NCBI GenBank assembly: GCA_046269235.1
Contig: JBJZOS010000002.1
Coordinates: 62,001-126,000 of the forward strand
Length of the DNA: 64,000 nucleotides
From: Soonwooa sp032078105
GTDB taxonomy: Bacteria > Bacteroidota > Bacteroidia > Flavobacteriales > Weeksellaceae
Reading direction: 5' to 3'
A program made the translations under genes and the position numbers. Of this stretch, positions 1-8,438 are shown in pieces; positions within the stretch are counted from its first letter, which is position 1, and each line of letters starts with the position of its first letter. The notes beneath the pieces are model-generated. The model saw nothing but the letters and a program-made list of their open reading frames with translations, was not told the DNA's origin and made no database searches.

Positions 1-728
1 GAAACTATGGATACGAAAAATCAACTGGCGATCTAATCAATTTTTTTGATAGCGACGATATTGTTTTACCCAATTTTTTAGCATCTAGGGTTCCATTATT
101 TAGTGACAACATACAAATCGTTTTTGCAAGTTACGAGTATGTGGACGCAGAGCTTAAGTACATAAGAACACCTTCCTTCGAAAGAAAAAACTCACTAATT
201 AATGACTATATCTTTTGGAGATTTCCGATATTGACTCCTAGTGCATTAATTCGCAAAAAATACCTCGCTGATAAAAAATTATTTGATCATAAGATAAAAA
301 GAGGGCAAGAAACCAATTTTTATCTTAATATACTTCCAAATTTAGAAGAAGATCAATTTGTATTCATCGATGTTCCAACTTTTCTATATCGTCAACATGG
401 TAATACAATTTCTAAAAATGCTGAAACCTACAATATTAACTTTGTACCCTCTCAACTTTATGTTAGATGCAAATCTTTAAGAATAGGAGCTATGATGAAC
501 GATAACGAATTAGTATCTAACTCATATCTTCATATTATCCTTATTCTTATGCGCATAATAAAAAATAAAGATAGGGCTAACTTTAAGTACTTTACATCTT
601 CTATTCTACCAAAGATTAATCAAATTAACACATATCAAAAACGTGAAATAAAAGTCATTGCACAACTATTGTGCAAAATTGGAAAAACGCCAAAGAAAAT
701 TGAATATAGATGGATTAACTTTTTATAA
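1..728 (+). CDS. Glycosyltransferase family 2 (5' end outside window)
   Basis: The frame is open from base 3 to the stop at 726-728, so the gene starts upstream of the window. A GTG at 141 is in frame, but coding clearly continues through it. The visible 241 codons include a DSDD motif encoded at 48-59, the metal and sugar-nucleotide binding signature of GT-A fold family 2 enzymes. The C-terminal half carries the basic, aromatic-rich tail usual for these enzymes. It should transfer a sugar from a nucleotide donor onto a growing surface polysaccharide at the cytoplasmic face of the inner membrane. The stop codon is directly followed by the ATG of the next GT2 gene, which indicates translational coupling in one operon. 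Donor and linkage cannot be read from the sequence. Confidence 0.85.
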   Translation, partial: NYGYEKSTGDLINFFDSDDIVLPNFLASRVPLFSDNIQIVFASYEYVDAELKYIRTPSFERKNSLINDYIFWRFPILTPSALIRKKYLADKKLFDHKIKRGQETNFYLNILPNLEEDQFVFIDVPTFLYRQHGNTISKNAETYNINFVPSQLYVRCKSLRIGAMMNDNELVSNSYLHIILILMRIIKNKDRANFKYFTSSILPKINQINTYQKREIKVIAQLLCKIGKTPKKIEYRWINFL

Positions 729-1601
729 ATGATTACCATCTTCACGCCAACCTTTAACCGCGCCTACATCTTACCAATACTATACAGATCCTTGGAGCAA
801 CAGACATGCAAAGATTTTGAATGGCTCATTGTTGATGACGGAAGCACAGACAATACTGAGTCTTTAGTTAATGGTTTTAAAAAGCTTGCAAATTTTCCAA
901 TCCATTATTATAAAAAAGAAAATCAAGGAAAACATATAGCAATCAATGATGGATTAAATCTGGCGAACGGTTCTCTTTTTTTTATTGTTGATAGCGACGA
1001 TTATTTAGCAACAAATGCTATTTCAACGCTAATCGAAAAATACGAAACAATAAAAGATAAAAGTAATGTTGCAGGCATAGCGATTGGCTATCGTTCGATT
1101 AAAAATAACGGCGCTATAATATATTCTAAGCAACTTCCCCAACATGAAATGCTTCTAGACCATAATGAGTTAGTATACAAAGAAGGCATTACTGGAGACT
1201 TTGCAACAGCTTTTAAAACCGACATCCAAAAACAATATCCTTATCCACATTTCGAAGGTGAAAAATTTTTCAGAGAATCCTACGTCTATCGTCAAATTGG
1301 AAAAAAATATAAAACCTTATACATAGACGACCCTATCTATTTTGCTGATTATCTGGAAGATGGCCTTACATCAAAATCTTGGCAGTTATTAAAAAAATCG
1401 CCTAAAGGCGCCGCCTTATTTTTTAGAGAATTAAGTAAAGAGGACATACCATTAAAAAATAAATTATCTGCACTTAATGCTTATTGGGACTTTCAACTTA
1501 ACGATATTAAATCACCCTGGACCGAAAAATTAAAAGGAACCTCGCTCCTACTCTCTTTACTTGTTTTAATTAATAAAAAAATTAAATATTATAAGTTTTA
1601 G
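729..1601 (+). CDS. Glycosyltransferase family 2
   Basis: This 290-residue protein opens with the typical GT2 strand (FTPTFNRAY, residues 5-13). It then shows VDDGSTDN (35-42) for nucleotide binding and DSDD (88-91) for metal and donor binding. No membrane segment follows, so it is a soluble or peripheral transferase. The ATG abuts the stop of the preceding GT2 gene. Residues 1-100 resemble those of the GT2 at 12959-13870 (PTYNRA, DDGSTD, DSDD in the same spacing), so the two are probably paralogues within this locus. It likely adds one sugar to a capsule or O-antigen repeat unit. The specificity is unknown. Confidence 0.88.
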   Translation: MITIFTPTFNRAYILPILYRSLEQQTCKDFEWLIVDDGSTDNTESLVNGFKKLANFPIHYYKKENQGKHIAINDGLNLANGSLFFIVDSDDYLATNAISTLIEKYETIKDKSNVAGIAIGYRSIKNNGAIIYSKQLPQHEMLLDHNELVYKEGITGDFATAFKTDIQKQYPYPHFEGEKFFRESYVYRQIGKKYKTLYIDDPIYFADYLEDGLTSKSWQLLKKSPKGAALFFRELSKEDIPLKNKLSALNAYWDFQLNDIKSPWTEKLKGTSLLLSLLVLINKKIKYYKF

Positions 1602-1668
1602 TTTTAATATTTTTAAACATTAATAAAGACTAAAATTGTAAAACAATTTCAAAAAAAAACACAAAACA

Positions 1669-2832
1669 TTGAAAATCACTTATCTTTATCCTTCTTTGCA
1701 TTATCCAGGTGGCATTTCCCGCATCCTTACCCTCAAGATGAATTATCTTGCCGATGTTCTTGGACACGAGGTTAGCATCGTTACCTATTCGCAATTTGAC
1801 AAAGGTTTCTTTTTCCAACTTTCGGAGAATGTTAAACAATTACATCTCGACATAAGACGCAATACTGTATTTAATGGAAATTTTCTATCAAAAAAAAACC
1901 AAGAAAGACTATTTTTAAAACAATACAAATCCAGTCTGGAACTATTTTTAAAACAGAATCCTCAAGACATTCTTATTACAACAACTTTTGGTTTAGAATA
2001 TAAGTTCCTGTACAAAATAAAAGATAAAAGTAAAAAAATAGGTGAGTTTCATTTCGCTTTTAACAAGTCACCACTTTCAACACTTAAAACATTAAAAGAC
2101 GTCAAACACCCGAAAGATATTCTGGATGTTATGGCGCGTCGCACTTATATTAAAAGCATTCGTGGTCTTGATCATTTTGTGTTGCTAACCCAAAGAGATC
2201 TACAATCTTGGAAAAAATTATTTCCAAACACGAGCTACATTTCCAATCCTATTTCTTTGTCAACCGATAAGACAAGTTCTTGTATATCGAAAACCGTGTT
2301 GGCTGTTGGACGATTTCATTATCAAAAAGGATTCGATTATCTCATAGACGTTTGGCGCCAAGTTTCACAAAAATATCCAGACTGGCAACTAAGAATTGTT
2401 GGCAATGGTGAAGAAGAAAACAAAGTTAGAAATCTGATAAAAAAGTACAATTTAGAAGATTCCATCACAATTATTTCACCTTCTCTACAAGTCGATTTAG
2501 AATATCTCAACAGCAGTATTTACGTAATGACTTCACGATTCGAAGGTTTGCCTTTGGTTCTTATAGAAGCCATGCATTTTGGATTGCCTTTGGTGTCTTT
2601 CGACTGCGAGTGTGGTCCAAGCGACCTAATCGAAGATGGTATTAATGGCTACTTGAGCCAAGTTGGTGATACTTCTACACTTGCAGCCCATATCAATCAT
2701 TTAATCGAAAATCCTAATTTACGAAAACAAATGGGAGAAGCAAGCCGTGAGAAATCTTTTAATTATCAAGTAAAACCTATTTTAGAGCAATGGGACAATT
2801 TATTCAAATCCTTAATTAGTAAAACACAATGA
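1669..2832 (+). CDS. Glycosyltransferase family 4
   Basis: The 387-residue protein has a GT-B fold pattern. The N-terminal half begins with a strand and a glycine-rich loop (YPSLHYPGGISRI). The C-terminal half holds VGRFHYQKGFDYLI near residue 210 and the EX7E-type signature (FEGLPLVLIEAM) near residue 295, which binds the nucleotide sugar. The start is TTG at 1669; I found no in-frame ATG just upstream. A 67-base gap separates it from the GT2 before it. Its end overlaps the next gene by 4 bases (ATGA). It is expected to be a retaining transferase acting on the polysaccharide repeat unit. Acceptor and donor are not determinable here. Confidence 0.85.
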   Translation: MKITYLYPSLHYPGGISRILTLKMNYLADVLGHEVSIVTYSQFDKGFFFQLSENVKQLHLDIRRNTVFNGNFLSKKNQERLFLKQYKSSLELFLKQNPQDILITTTFGLEYKFLYKIKDKSKKIGEFHFAFNKSPLSTLKTLKDVKHPKDILDVMARRTYIKSIRGLDHFVLLTQRDLQSWKKLFPNTSYISNPISLSTDKTSSCISKTVLAVGRFHYQKGFDYLIDVWRQVSQKYPDWQLRIVGNGEEENKVRNLIKKYNLEDSITIISPSLQVDLEYLNSSIYVMTSRFEGLPLVLIEAMHFGLPLVSFDCECGPSDLIEDGINGYLSQVGDTSTLAAHINHLIENPNLRKQMGEASREKSFNYQVKPILEQWDNLFKSLISKTQ

Positions 2833-3626
2833 TTCCAAAAATTATTCATTACTGCTGGTTTGGTGGTAAACCAAAATCAGAACTTGCAAACAACTGTATA
2901 GCAACCTGGAAAAAATATCTTCCTGATTACCAATTTATGGAATGGAATGAGGAAACTTTTGATGTTAATATAAACCCATTTGTAAAGGGAGCGTTTGAAA
3001 AAAAGGACTGGGTATTTGTTGCCGATTACGCCAGAGTATGGGCTATTAACAAATACGGAGGCATCAATCTAGACACAGACATGGAAGTGCGAAAATCTTT
3101 AAATGAAGTTTTAGATTCTCGTTGTATTTGCGGTTTTGAAATGATCAGAAAACCGTTTTCCGCATTTTTTGGTGCAGAAGCTAATCATCCTTTTGTTAAT
3201 GATATGCAAGTATTTTATGACCAACAAGATGAATATAAATTAGTAATCAGTACAGAGACTTTTAATAAATTTCTTATCGAAAAATATGGAGCTAATCCTA
3301 ACTTAGATGAAATACAGCATTTAAAAGAAGGTATTACATTATACCCTTCCAACTATTTTTCGGCAAATATTCCTGTTAATTTTGTAGTGCATCACTACGA
3401 AGGCAACTGGATTAAAGAGCACAAGCACTTCTATTCACAATTTGTAAATTCTTACAGTATTGTCAAACAATTTGTTGAAAACAAAAATGCTAAAGAAACT
3501 ATAAAACACCTAATTCACCACCACAAAATATATGCACCTGACCAGATTTTAGATCAAATACCGCTCACTTATATTGTTGAATATGTTAAAAATAAATTAT
3601 TAAAGCGTTTAAAACTTAAAAAATAA
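2829..3626 (+). CDS. Glycosyltransferase family 32 (capsular polysaccharide type, DXD)
   Basis: This 265-residue protein begins IPKIIHYCWFGG, the hallmark opening of GT32 enzymes related to yeast Och1 and bacterial capsule transferases. A DTD motif (GGINLDTDMEV, about residues 77-87) supplies the metal-binding aspartates. The ATG lies in a 4-base overlap with the preceding GT4 gene, so the two are translationally coupled. After it comes an 83-base gap with a promoter-like box, so this gene probably ends the first transcript of the window. Family members add mannose, galactose or related sugars. The specific donor is unknown. Confidence 0.85.
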   Translation: MIPKIIHYCWFGGKPKSELANNCIATWKKYLPDYQFMEWNEETFDVNINPFVKGAFEKKDWVFVADYARVWAINKYGGINLDTDMEVRKSLNEVLDSRCICGFEMIRKPFSAFFGAEANHPFVNDMQVFYDQQDEYKLVISTETFNKFLIEKYGANPNLDEIQHLKEGITLYPSNYFSANIPVNFVVHHYEGNWIKEHKHFYSQFVNSYSIVKQFVENKNAKETIKHLIHHHKIYAPDQILDQIPLTYIVEYVKNKLLKRLKLKK

Positions 3627-3671
3627 ATTAAAATATTAATCCATTTTTATCTCTTTCTAAAAAGCAGAATG

Positions 3672-3679
3672 TAAATTTG
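3672..3679 (+). promoter_or_regulatory. Bacteroidota -7 promoter box for the epimerase gene
   Basis: TAAATTTG matches the TAnnTTTG -7 element of the Bacteroidota primary sigma factor and sits 30 bases before the ATG at 3710. I see no good -33 TTTG at the expected distance, so this is a partial match. Confidence 0.5.
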
Positions 3680-3709
3680 CAACACAATATAAGCTAAAAG
3701 AAAGTATTA

Positions 3710-4702
3710 ATGAATTTTAAACCTCAACTACAACATAAAAACATCCTCATCACTGGTGGCGCAGGATTTATAGGTTCCAACTTGTGCGAAGTCTTGTTAG
3801 AAAATGACGTGTATGTTACTTGCCTAGACAATTTTTCTACGGGGCGTCGTGAAAATCTCGAAGCTATCATAAATCATCCTAATTTCACCCTAATAGAAGG
3901 CGATATCCGTGATCTGGAAACTTGTAAAAAAGCTTGCGAAAATCAAGACTTTGTTCTTCACCAAGCGGCTTTAGGCTCTGTGCCAAGATCCATCAACGAT
4001 CCGATAACAAGTAACGATGTTAATGTTGGTGGCTTTCTTAATATGCTTGTTTCTGCAAGAGATGCAGGTGTTAAGAGAATGGTGTATGCAGCGAGCTCTT
4101 CGACCTACGGAGATTCGGAAGCCCTTCCCAAAGTGGAAGATCGTATCGGAAAACCGCTTTCTCCGTACGCCATTACAAAATATGTTAACGAACTTTATGC
4201 CGATGTTTTCAAAAAAACTTATGATTTCGATACCATTGGTTTAAGATATTTCAACGTATTCGGAAGAAAACAAAACCCTGGCGGTGCCTACGCCGCTGTT
4301 ATTCCAAAATTTGTGATGCAATTTATGAATCACGAGTCGCCAACTATCAATGGCGGCGGCGAGTATTCTCGTGACTTCACCTACATTGACAATGTTATCC
4401 AAATGAATCTTTTGGCGATAACGTCTGATAACAAAGAGGCTTACAATCAAGTCTATAATACAGCTTTCGGCGAAAGAACAACGCTTAATGATTTGGTTAA
4501 ATACTTGAAAGAATATCTTTCAGAATTCGATTCAAAAATTGCGGATGTTGACATCATTTACGGAGATTACCGAAAAGGCGATGTTCCACATTCATTAGCT
4601 AGTATTGATAAAGCAAAAAATTTATTAAATTACCAACCTCAATTTTCTATGAAAGATGGCCTAAAAGAAGCTGTTAAATGGTATTGGGAAAATTTAAAAT
4701 AA
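3710..4702 (+). CDS. wbpP: UDP-N-acetylglucosamine 4-epimerase, WbpP/TviC-like
   Basis: The 330-residue protein is an extended short-chain dehydrogenase/reductase. It has the NAD-binding GGAGFIGSN loop (residues 16-24) and the catalytic STYG...YAITK set, with Tyr and Lys spaced YxxxK. The stretch around LPKVEDRIGKPLSPY followed by TKYVNELYA closely resembles WbpP of Pseudomonas and TviC of Salmonella, which interconvert UDP-GlcNAc and UDP-GalNAc. The next gene, 4 bases downstream, is a WbpO/TviB-like dehydrogenase, so together they should supply UDP-GalNAcA. A -7 box lies upstream. The family call is strong; the exact substrate (GlcNAc or GlcNAcA) is inferred from that pairing. Confidence 0.85.
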   Translation: MNFKPQLQHKNILITGGAGFIGSNLCEVLLENDVYVTCLDNFSTGRRENLEAIINHPNFTLIEGDIRDLETCKKACENQDFVLHQAALGSVPRSINDPITSNDVNVGGFLNMLVSARDAGVKRMVYAASSSTYGDSEALPKVEDRIGKPLSPYAITKYVNELYADVFKKTYDFDTIGLRYFNVFGRKQNPGGAYAAVIPKFVMQFMNHESPTINGGGEYSRDFTYIDNVIQMNLLAITSDNKEAYNQVYNTAFGERTTLNDLVKYLKEYLSEFDSKIADVDIIYGDYRKGDVPHSLASIDKAKNLLNYQPQFSMKDGLKEAVKWYWENLK

Positions 4703-4706
4703 AACA

Positions 4707-5993
4707 ATGAATCACAAAATAAGTATTATCGGACTTGGTTATGTAGGCCTACCTTTGGCAAGACTTTTTGCCACCAAATATCCTGTGGTTGGTTTTGATA
4801 TTAATCAAGCAAGAATCACGGAACTTCGTCAAGGTATTGATTCGACTTTAGAAGTAGATAACGACGTCCTAAAAAATGCGAGCATAGACCATAATCCTAC
4901 TTCCGCAGAAAAAGGTTTGTACTGTTCTAACGAATTAAATGATATTTCAGACTCTAACATCTACATCGTTACGGTGCCAACGCCTGTTGACAAAAACAAC
5001 CGCCCAGATTTAACACCGCTTTACAAAGCCAGCGAAACCGTCGCAAAAGTTTTGAAAAAAGGCGACATCGTCATCTATGAATCTACCGTATATCCTGGCG
5101 TGACCGAGGAAGAATGCATTCCTGTTTTAGAAAAAAATTCAGGATTAAAATTTAATGAAGACTTCTTTGCTGGATATTCTCCCGAGCGTATCAATCCTGG
5201 AGATAAAGAACATACGGTTGAAAAGATTTTAAAAGTAACGTCTGGCTCTAACCCCGAAATCGGAAAAGTTGTTGACGATATTTACAAATCGGTTATTACA
5301 GCTGGGACACATCTTGCGCCAACTATTAAAGTTGCTGAAGCGGCTAAGGTTATTGAAAACTCACAACGTGACATTAATATTGCTTTTGTTAATGAGTTAG
5401 CAAAAATATTTAATCTAATGGACATCGACACGCATGATGTACTTGCTGCCGCTGCCACAAAATGGAACTTCCTGCCCTTCAAACCTGGATTGGTTGGAGG
5501 GCACTGTATAGGCGTTGATCCTTATTATCTTGCACAAAAAGCTCAAGAATATGGTTACCATCCAGAAATTATCTTGGCTGGTCGTCGCATGAACGATTCT
5601 ATGGGACATTATGTGGCAAGTGAAGTTGTTAAACAAATGTTGAAAAATGATATTAAAGTCAACCAATCTAATGTTCTGGTATTAGGTTTCACGTTTAAAG
5701 AAAACTGTCCAGATGTTAGAAATACGAAAGTTGTTGATGTTATAAAAAACCTGGAAGATTACAACATTAAGGTTAATGTTTATGATCCTTGGGCTAACCC
5801 AAGTGAAGTTAAGCATGAGTATAATCTCGACACCTCTGACCAACTTCCGAAAGACAAATACGATGCAATTGTGCTAGCCGTGTCTCATAATGAATTTGAA
5901 AATTTGGATTTAAAAAATCTTCTTAAAGAAAATGCTGTCATCTACGATGTCAAAGGAAAACTAGCGCTCGAGCGCAATATAAAAAGATTGTAA
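4707..5993 (+). CDS. wbpO: UDP-N-acetyl-D-galactosamine/glucosamine 6-dehydrogenase, WbpO/TviB-like
   Basis: The 428-residue protein belongs to the UDP-glucose/GDP-mannose dehydrogenase superfamily. It has an N-terminal Rossmann loop (GLGYVGLPLA, residues 9-18), a central dimerisation domain, and the catalytic cysteine in GGHCIGVDPYYL near residue 268. The C-terminal UDP-binding domain contains GFTFKENCPDVRNT. YESTVYPGVTEEECIP and SPERINPGDK are also strongly TviB-like. It performs the NAD-dependent double oxidation of C6 to give a hexosaminuronic acid nucleotide. Four bases separate it from the epimerase gene, so they are co-transcribed. A perfect hairpin terminator follows the stop. Substrate assignment (UDP-GalNAc versus UDP-GlcNAc) is an inference. 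Confidence 0.87.
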   Translation: MNHKISIIGLGYVGLPLARLFATKYPVVGFDINQARITELRQGIDSTLEVDNDVLKNASIDHNPTSAEKGLYCSNELNDISDSNIYIVTVPTPVDKNNRPDLTPLYKASETVAKVLKKGDIVIYESTVYPGVTEEECIPVLEKNSGLKFNEDFFAGYSPERINPGDKEHTVEKILKVTSGSNPEIGKVVDDIYKSVITAGTHLAPTIKVAEAAKVIENSQRDINIAFVNELAKIFNLMDIDTHDVLAAAATKWNFLPFKPGLVGGHCIGVDPYYLAQKAQEYGYHPEIILAGRRMNDSMGHYVASEVVKQMLKNDIKVNQSNVLVLGFTFKENCPDVRNTKVVDVIKNLEDYNIKVNVYDPWANPSEVKHEYNLDTSDQLPKDKYDAIVLAVSHNEFENLDLKNLLKENAVIYDVKGKLALERNIKRL

Positions 5994-6000
5994 TATTGTA

Positions 6001-6032
6001 AAAAAGGCATCAAATTAATTTGATGCCTTTTT
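6001..6032. terminator. Bidirectional intrinsic terminator
   Basis: A perfect 14-base stem with a TTAA loop (arms 6001-6014 and 6019-6032) is flanked by A and T runs on both sides. It separates the plus-strand wbpO-like gene from the convergent GT2 on the minus strand, so it can end transcription from both directions. Confidence 0.9.
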
Positions 6033-6037
6033 TTATT

Positions 6038-7036
6038 TTAGTCTCCAAAACGTTTTCGGAATAATTTATATCCAATGTTTGTTGGAAGAGAAATATAAAA
6101 ATTTTCTTTTTTTAGCTTTGTGGAATAATTCGATGAAAAGTAATCGAGAAAACTGAAACCTTTTAATTTTGAATAGGCGTCATAGCTACGTTTCCAAAGA
6201 GCTTCATTTTTTTGCGCTTTCCAATTCATCAACAAGGTCATTGTTTTAAAGTTCACAAGATATTTTAGAATTTGTACTTTTCTATCATGTTTTTTTTCTG
6301 AGACATAATAATCATTAATTTTATTGGCAATCGTAATCCAATTATCAAAATGTACTTTCTTTCTATTATGTATCACCGAATCGGAATGCAGAAAATAGTT
6401 ATATGTTTTCTTTCTCAAAAAAGCGATTTTATCTAGTTTTAGCGCCATTTCGAAAGTATGAAGAGAGTCCTGTGCATACAATCCTTTGGTGAAATAAAGC
6501 TTATTATCTCTTAGAAAGTCTAATCGAATCAATTTATTCCAACTAGATACAGGAAATTCTCCGGACACCAAGCTTTTCAATATGTTAATATTCCCTGTAA
6601 TTGTATCTTCCGAAGCTTTCAGAGGGAAAACATCCACTTCAACATTTTCAGGCAACCGAATACCTAGAACTTCGCCAACCACCATTTGGGATCTGGTTTC
6701 TTCAGCTCGACTTACAAAATCCGAAATTGCCGATGCCTCCAAAGTATCATCACTATCTAGAAAAAATATATAGTCGCCCGTCGCCGCATCTATCCCTTTA
6801 TTACGAACCACAGAAAGTCCAGAATTCTCTTCTAAATCAATTACTTTCCAAGCATGTAGAACATGTTCCTTAATAAATTGATTAACTAAATCCGCACTAT
6901 TATCCGGTGTTTTATCGTTAACCAAAATAACTTCTATGTTAGGATAAGTTTGCGCAAGAACAGATTTTAATGTTTTAATAATAAAATCTTCACACTTGAA
7001 AATGGGGACAGAAATTGTTACTTTTTTCTCACTCAT
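6038..7036 (-). CDS. Glycosyltransferase family 2
   Basis: The preferred start is the ATG at 7036, giving 332 residues that open directly into the GT2 strand (VTISVPIFKCEDF). An upstream in-frame extension to 7099 adds 21 residues unlike any GT2 N-terminus. Motifs are the VNDKTPDN loop (residues 39-46) and DSDD (94-97). It is the only intact gene on the minus strand in the first 9 kb, convergent with the wbpO-like gene and divergent from the broken acyltransferase at 7107. The C-terminal 130 residues are basic and hydrophobic, as in enzymes that use lipid-linked acceptors. It is probably a separate transcription unit; donor and acceptor are unknown. Confidence 0.82.
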   Translation of the reverse strand: MSEKKVTISVPIFKCEDFIIKTLKSVLAQTYPNIEVILVNDKTPDNSADLVNQFIKEHVLHAWKVIDLEENSGLSVVRNKGIDAATGDYIFFLDSDDTLEASAISDFVSRAEETRSQMVVGEVLGIRLPENVEVDVFPLKASEDTITGNINILKSLVSGEFPVSSWNKLIRLDFLRDNKLYFTKGLYAQDSLHTFEMALKLDKIAFLRKKTYNYFLHSDSVIHNRKKVHFDNWITIANKINDYYVSEKKHDRKVQILKYLVNFKTMTLLMNWKAQKNEALWKRSYDAYSKLKGFSFLDYFSSNYSTKLKKENFYISLPTNIGYKLFRKRFGD

Positions 7037-7081
7037 ATTTTTCAATATTTGCAAAATTATTATTTTATTTTTATAAAAATG

Positions 7082-7089
7082 TACCTTTG
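7082..7089 (+). promoter_or_regulatory. -7 box upstream of broken acyltransferase
   Basis: TACCTTTG matches TAnnTTTG and lies 18 bases before the ATG at 7107. It would give a very short leader. It also argues against the TTG at 7092 as the start codon. No convincing -33 element is visible. Confidence 0.4.
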
Positions 7090-7106
7090 TTTTGCACAAT
7101 CAAGCA

Positions 7107-7627
7107 ATGATGAATTTTCTAGCCAAACTCATTCTCAAAATATTAAGGAAAGCTAATCTTAATAAGATTTCACAATTTTGTAAAAAGAATATAAAATTCG
7201 GAGATTATTGTGATTTTAAATTACTCATATGTCCTAAAAGTATCCATTTGGGACAGAATATTAATTTCAGAAATTATTCTAGCGTATTGTTTAGCAAAAA
7301 TTCGGAATTAACTATTAGTGATAACTTTTTTATGAACATACTCTGCTCTATTAATTGTCTTGATGCTATTTTTATTGGGGAAAACACATTATTTGGAAAA
7401 AATATAAAACTTTATGATCACAACCATCGATATGATACCATAGAGAATGTATTATTGTCCCAATTAAGATCGATAAAAATTGTTGGTTAGGTACTAATGT
7501 TGTTATTTTGAAAAACGTAACTCTTGGTGATAATGTTATTATTGGAGCTGGTTGTGTAATTTATAAAGATGTACCCGCAAATTCAATTATTGCGAATAAA
7601 AAAGAGCAAATACTTAACGATATTTAA
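7107..7627 (+). pseudogene. Hexapeptide-repeat (LbH) acyltransferase, frameshifted
   Basis: The first frame runs from ATG 7107 (or 7110) to a stop at 7488-7490. It holds imperfect hexapeptide repeats (IHLGQNINF, LTISDNFF, IFIGENTLFGKNI) and the acceptor-region histidines of YDHNHRY. The rest of the fold sits in another frame, from about 7454 to the stop at 7625-7627: VPIKIDKNCWLGTNV, then TLGDNVIIGAGCV and the usual C-terminal KDVPANSI. Joining the frames in the 7440-7465 stretch gives a normal-sized enzyme of about 170 residues of the WcaF/Maa acetyltransferase type. One indel therefore separates it from an intact gene. It may be a true pseudogene, a phase-variable gene or a sequencing error. 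The next ATG is one base after the distal stop, so it was part of an operon. Confidence 0.8.
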
Positions 7628-7628
7628 G

Positions 7629-8438
7629 ATGAAATTTTCAATCCTGATTGCCCACTACAATAACTGGGATTATTTTCAAGAATGTTATCAGTCTATTTTG
7701 AATCAAACCTATCAAGATTATGAGATTATAATTGTTGATGATTGTTCTACTGATGATTCTTATGAAAAACTTACAGAACTAGCTAGAAAAGAAGATAAAA
7801 TAAAACTTTTTCAAAATTCTGAAAATAAAAAAGTAGGCTTTACAAAACGTAGATGTATAGAAGAAGCTTCGGGGGAAATATGTGGTTTTGTTGATCCAGA
7901 TGATATGATAACCTCGACAGCTCTGGAAGAAATAATTAATGTATATCAAAAAAATTCATCGATTATAGCAACGTATTCTAAGATTAAATTAATCGACGAA
8001 AAATCACATAAAAAAGGTGTGTTCAAGTTTTCGAAGAAGATTAAAAATAATAAAAAAACGTTTTTCAATATTAATTTTGAAGTGGCGCATTTTTTCACTT
8101 TCAAAAAAAATTATTATGACAGGACTGAAGGTATTAATCCTACATTAATAATTTCAGAAGATCAAGATTTATATCTAAAACTATATGATATAGGAAATTT
8201 TCATTTTATTGATTCGTTCTTGTATTTATACAGAATACACGACAAGGGGGTTTCTCAAAACAAAACTAAAACAGCCCAACAAAAAGCTGACTGGCATCAA
8301 GTCTTATTAGACACGTGTAAAAGAAGAAGAATTGATAATTTGTACGGAAAAAAAATAGAAACGATAGACAACTTGCCTAAGTTTCTTTTTGAAAAAGAAA
8401 ATACATTTTTTAAAAAACTTCTTAGAAAATTACCATGA
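7629..8438 (+). CDS. Glycosyltransferase family 2
   Basis: The start is taken at ATG 7629, one base after the distal stop of the frameshifted acyltransferase. The longer frame from 7569 would translate the acyltransferase tail out of frame. The 269-residue protein has FSILIAHYNNWDYF at the N-terminus, VDDCSTDD (36-43) and DPDD (89-92, a DxD variant of the metal-binding motif). Near residue 180 there is an SEDQDLYLKL segment typical of the GT2 acceptor side. Its end overlaps the next gene by 4 bases. It is a probable repeat-unit transferase with unknown donor. Confidence 0.83.
   Translation: MKFSILIAHYNNWDYFQECYQSILNQTYQDYEIIIVDDCSTDDSYEKLTELARKEDKIKLFQNSENKKVGFTKRRCIEEASGEICGFVDPDDMITSTALEEIINVYQKNSSIIATYSKIKLIDEKSHKKGVFKFSKKIKNNKKTFFNINFEVAHFFTFKKNYYDRTEGINPTLIISEDQDLYLKLYDIGNFHFIDSFLYLYRIHDKGVSQNKTKTAQQKADWHQVLLDTCKRRRIDNLYGKKIETIDNLPKFLFEKENTFFKKLLRKLP

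Noticed and set aside
1633..1649. Small inverted repeat before the GT4 gene
   Set aside because: A 7-base A/T stem with a 3-base loop and no T run on the plus strand is expected by chance in such AT-rich sequence.
7569..7628. Upstream extension of the GT2 gene at 7629
   Set aside because: The 20 added residues are the acyltransferase tail read in another frame; the ATG at 7629 opens directly into the GT2 fold.
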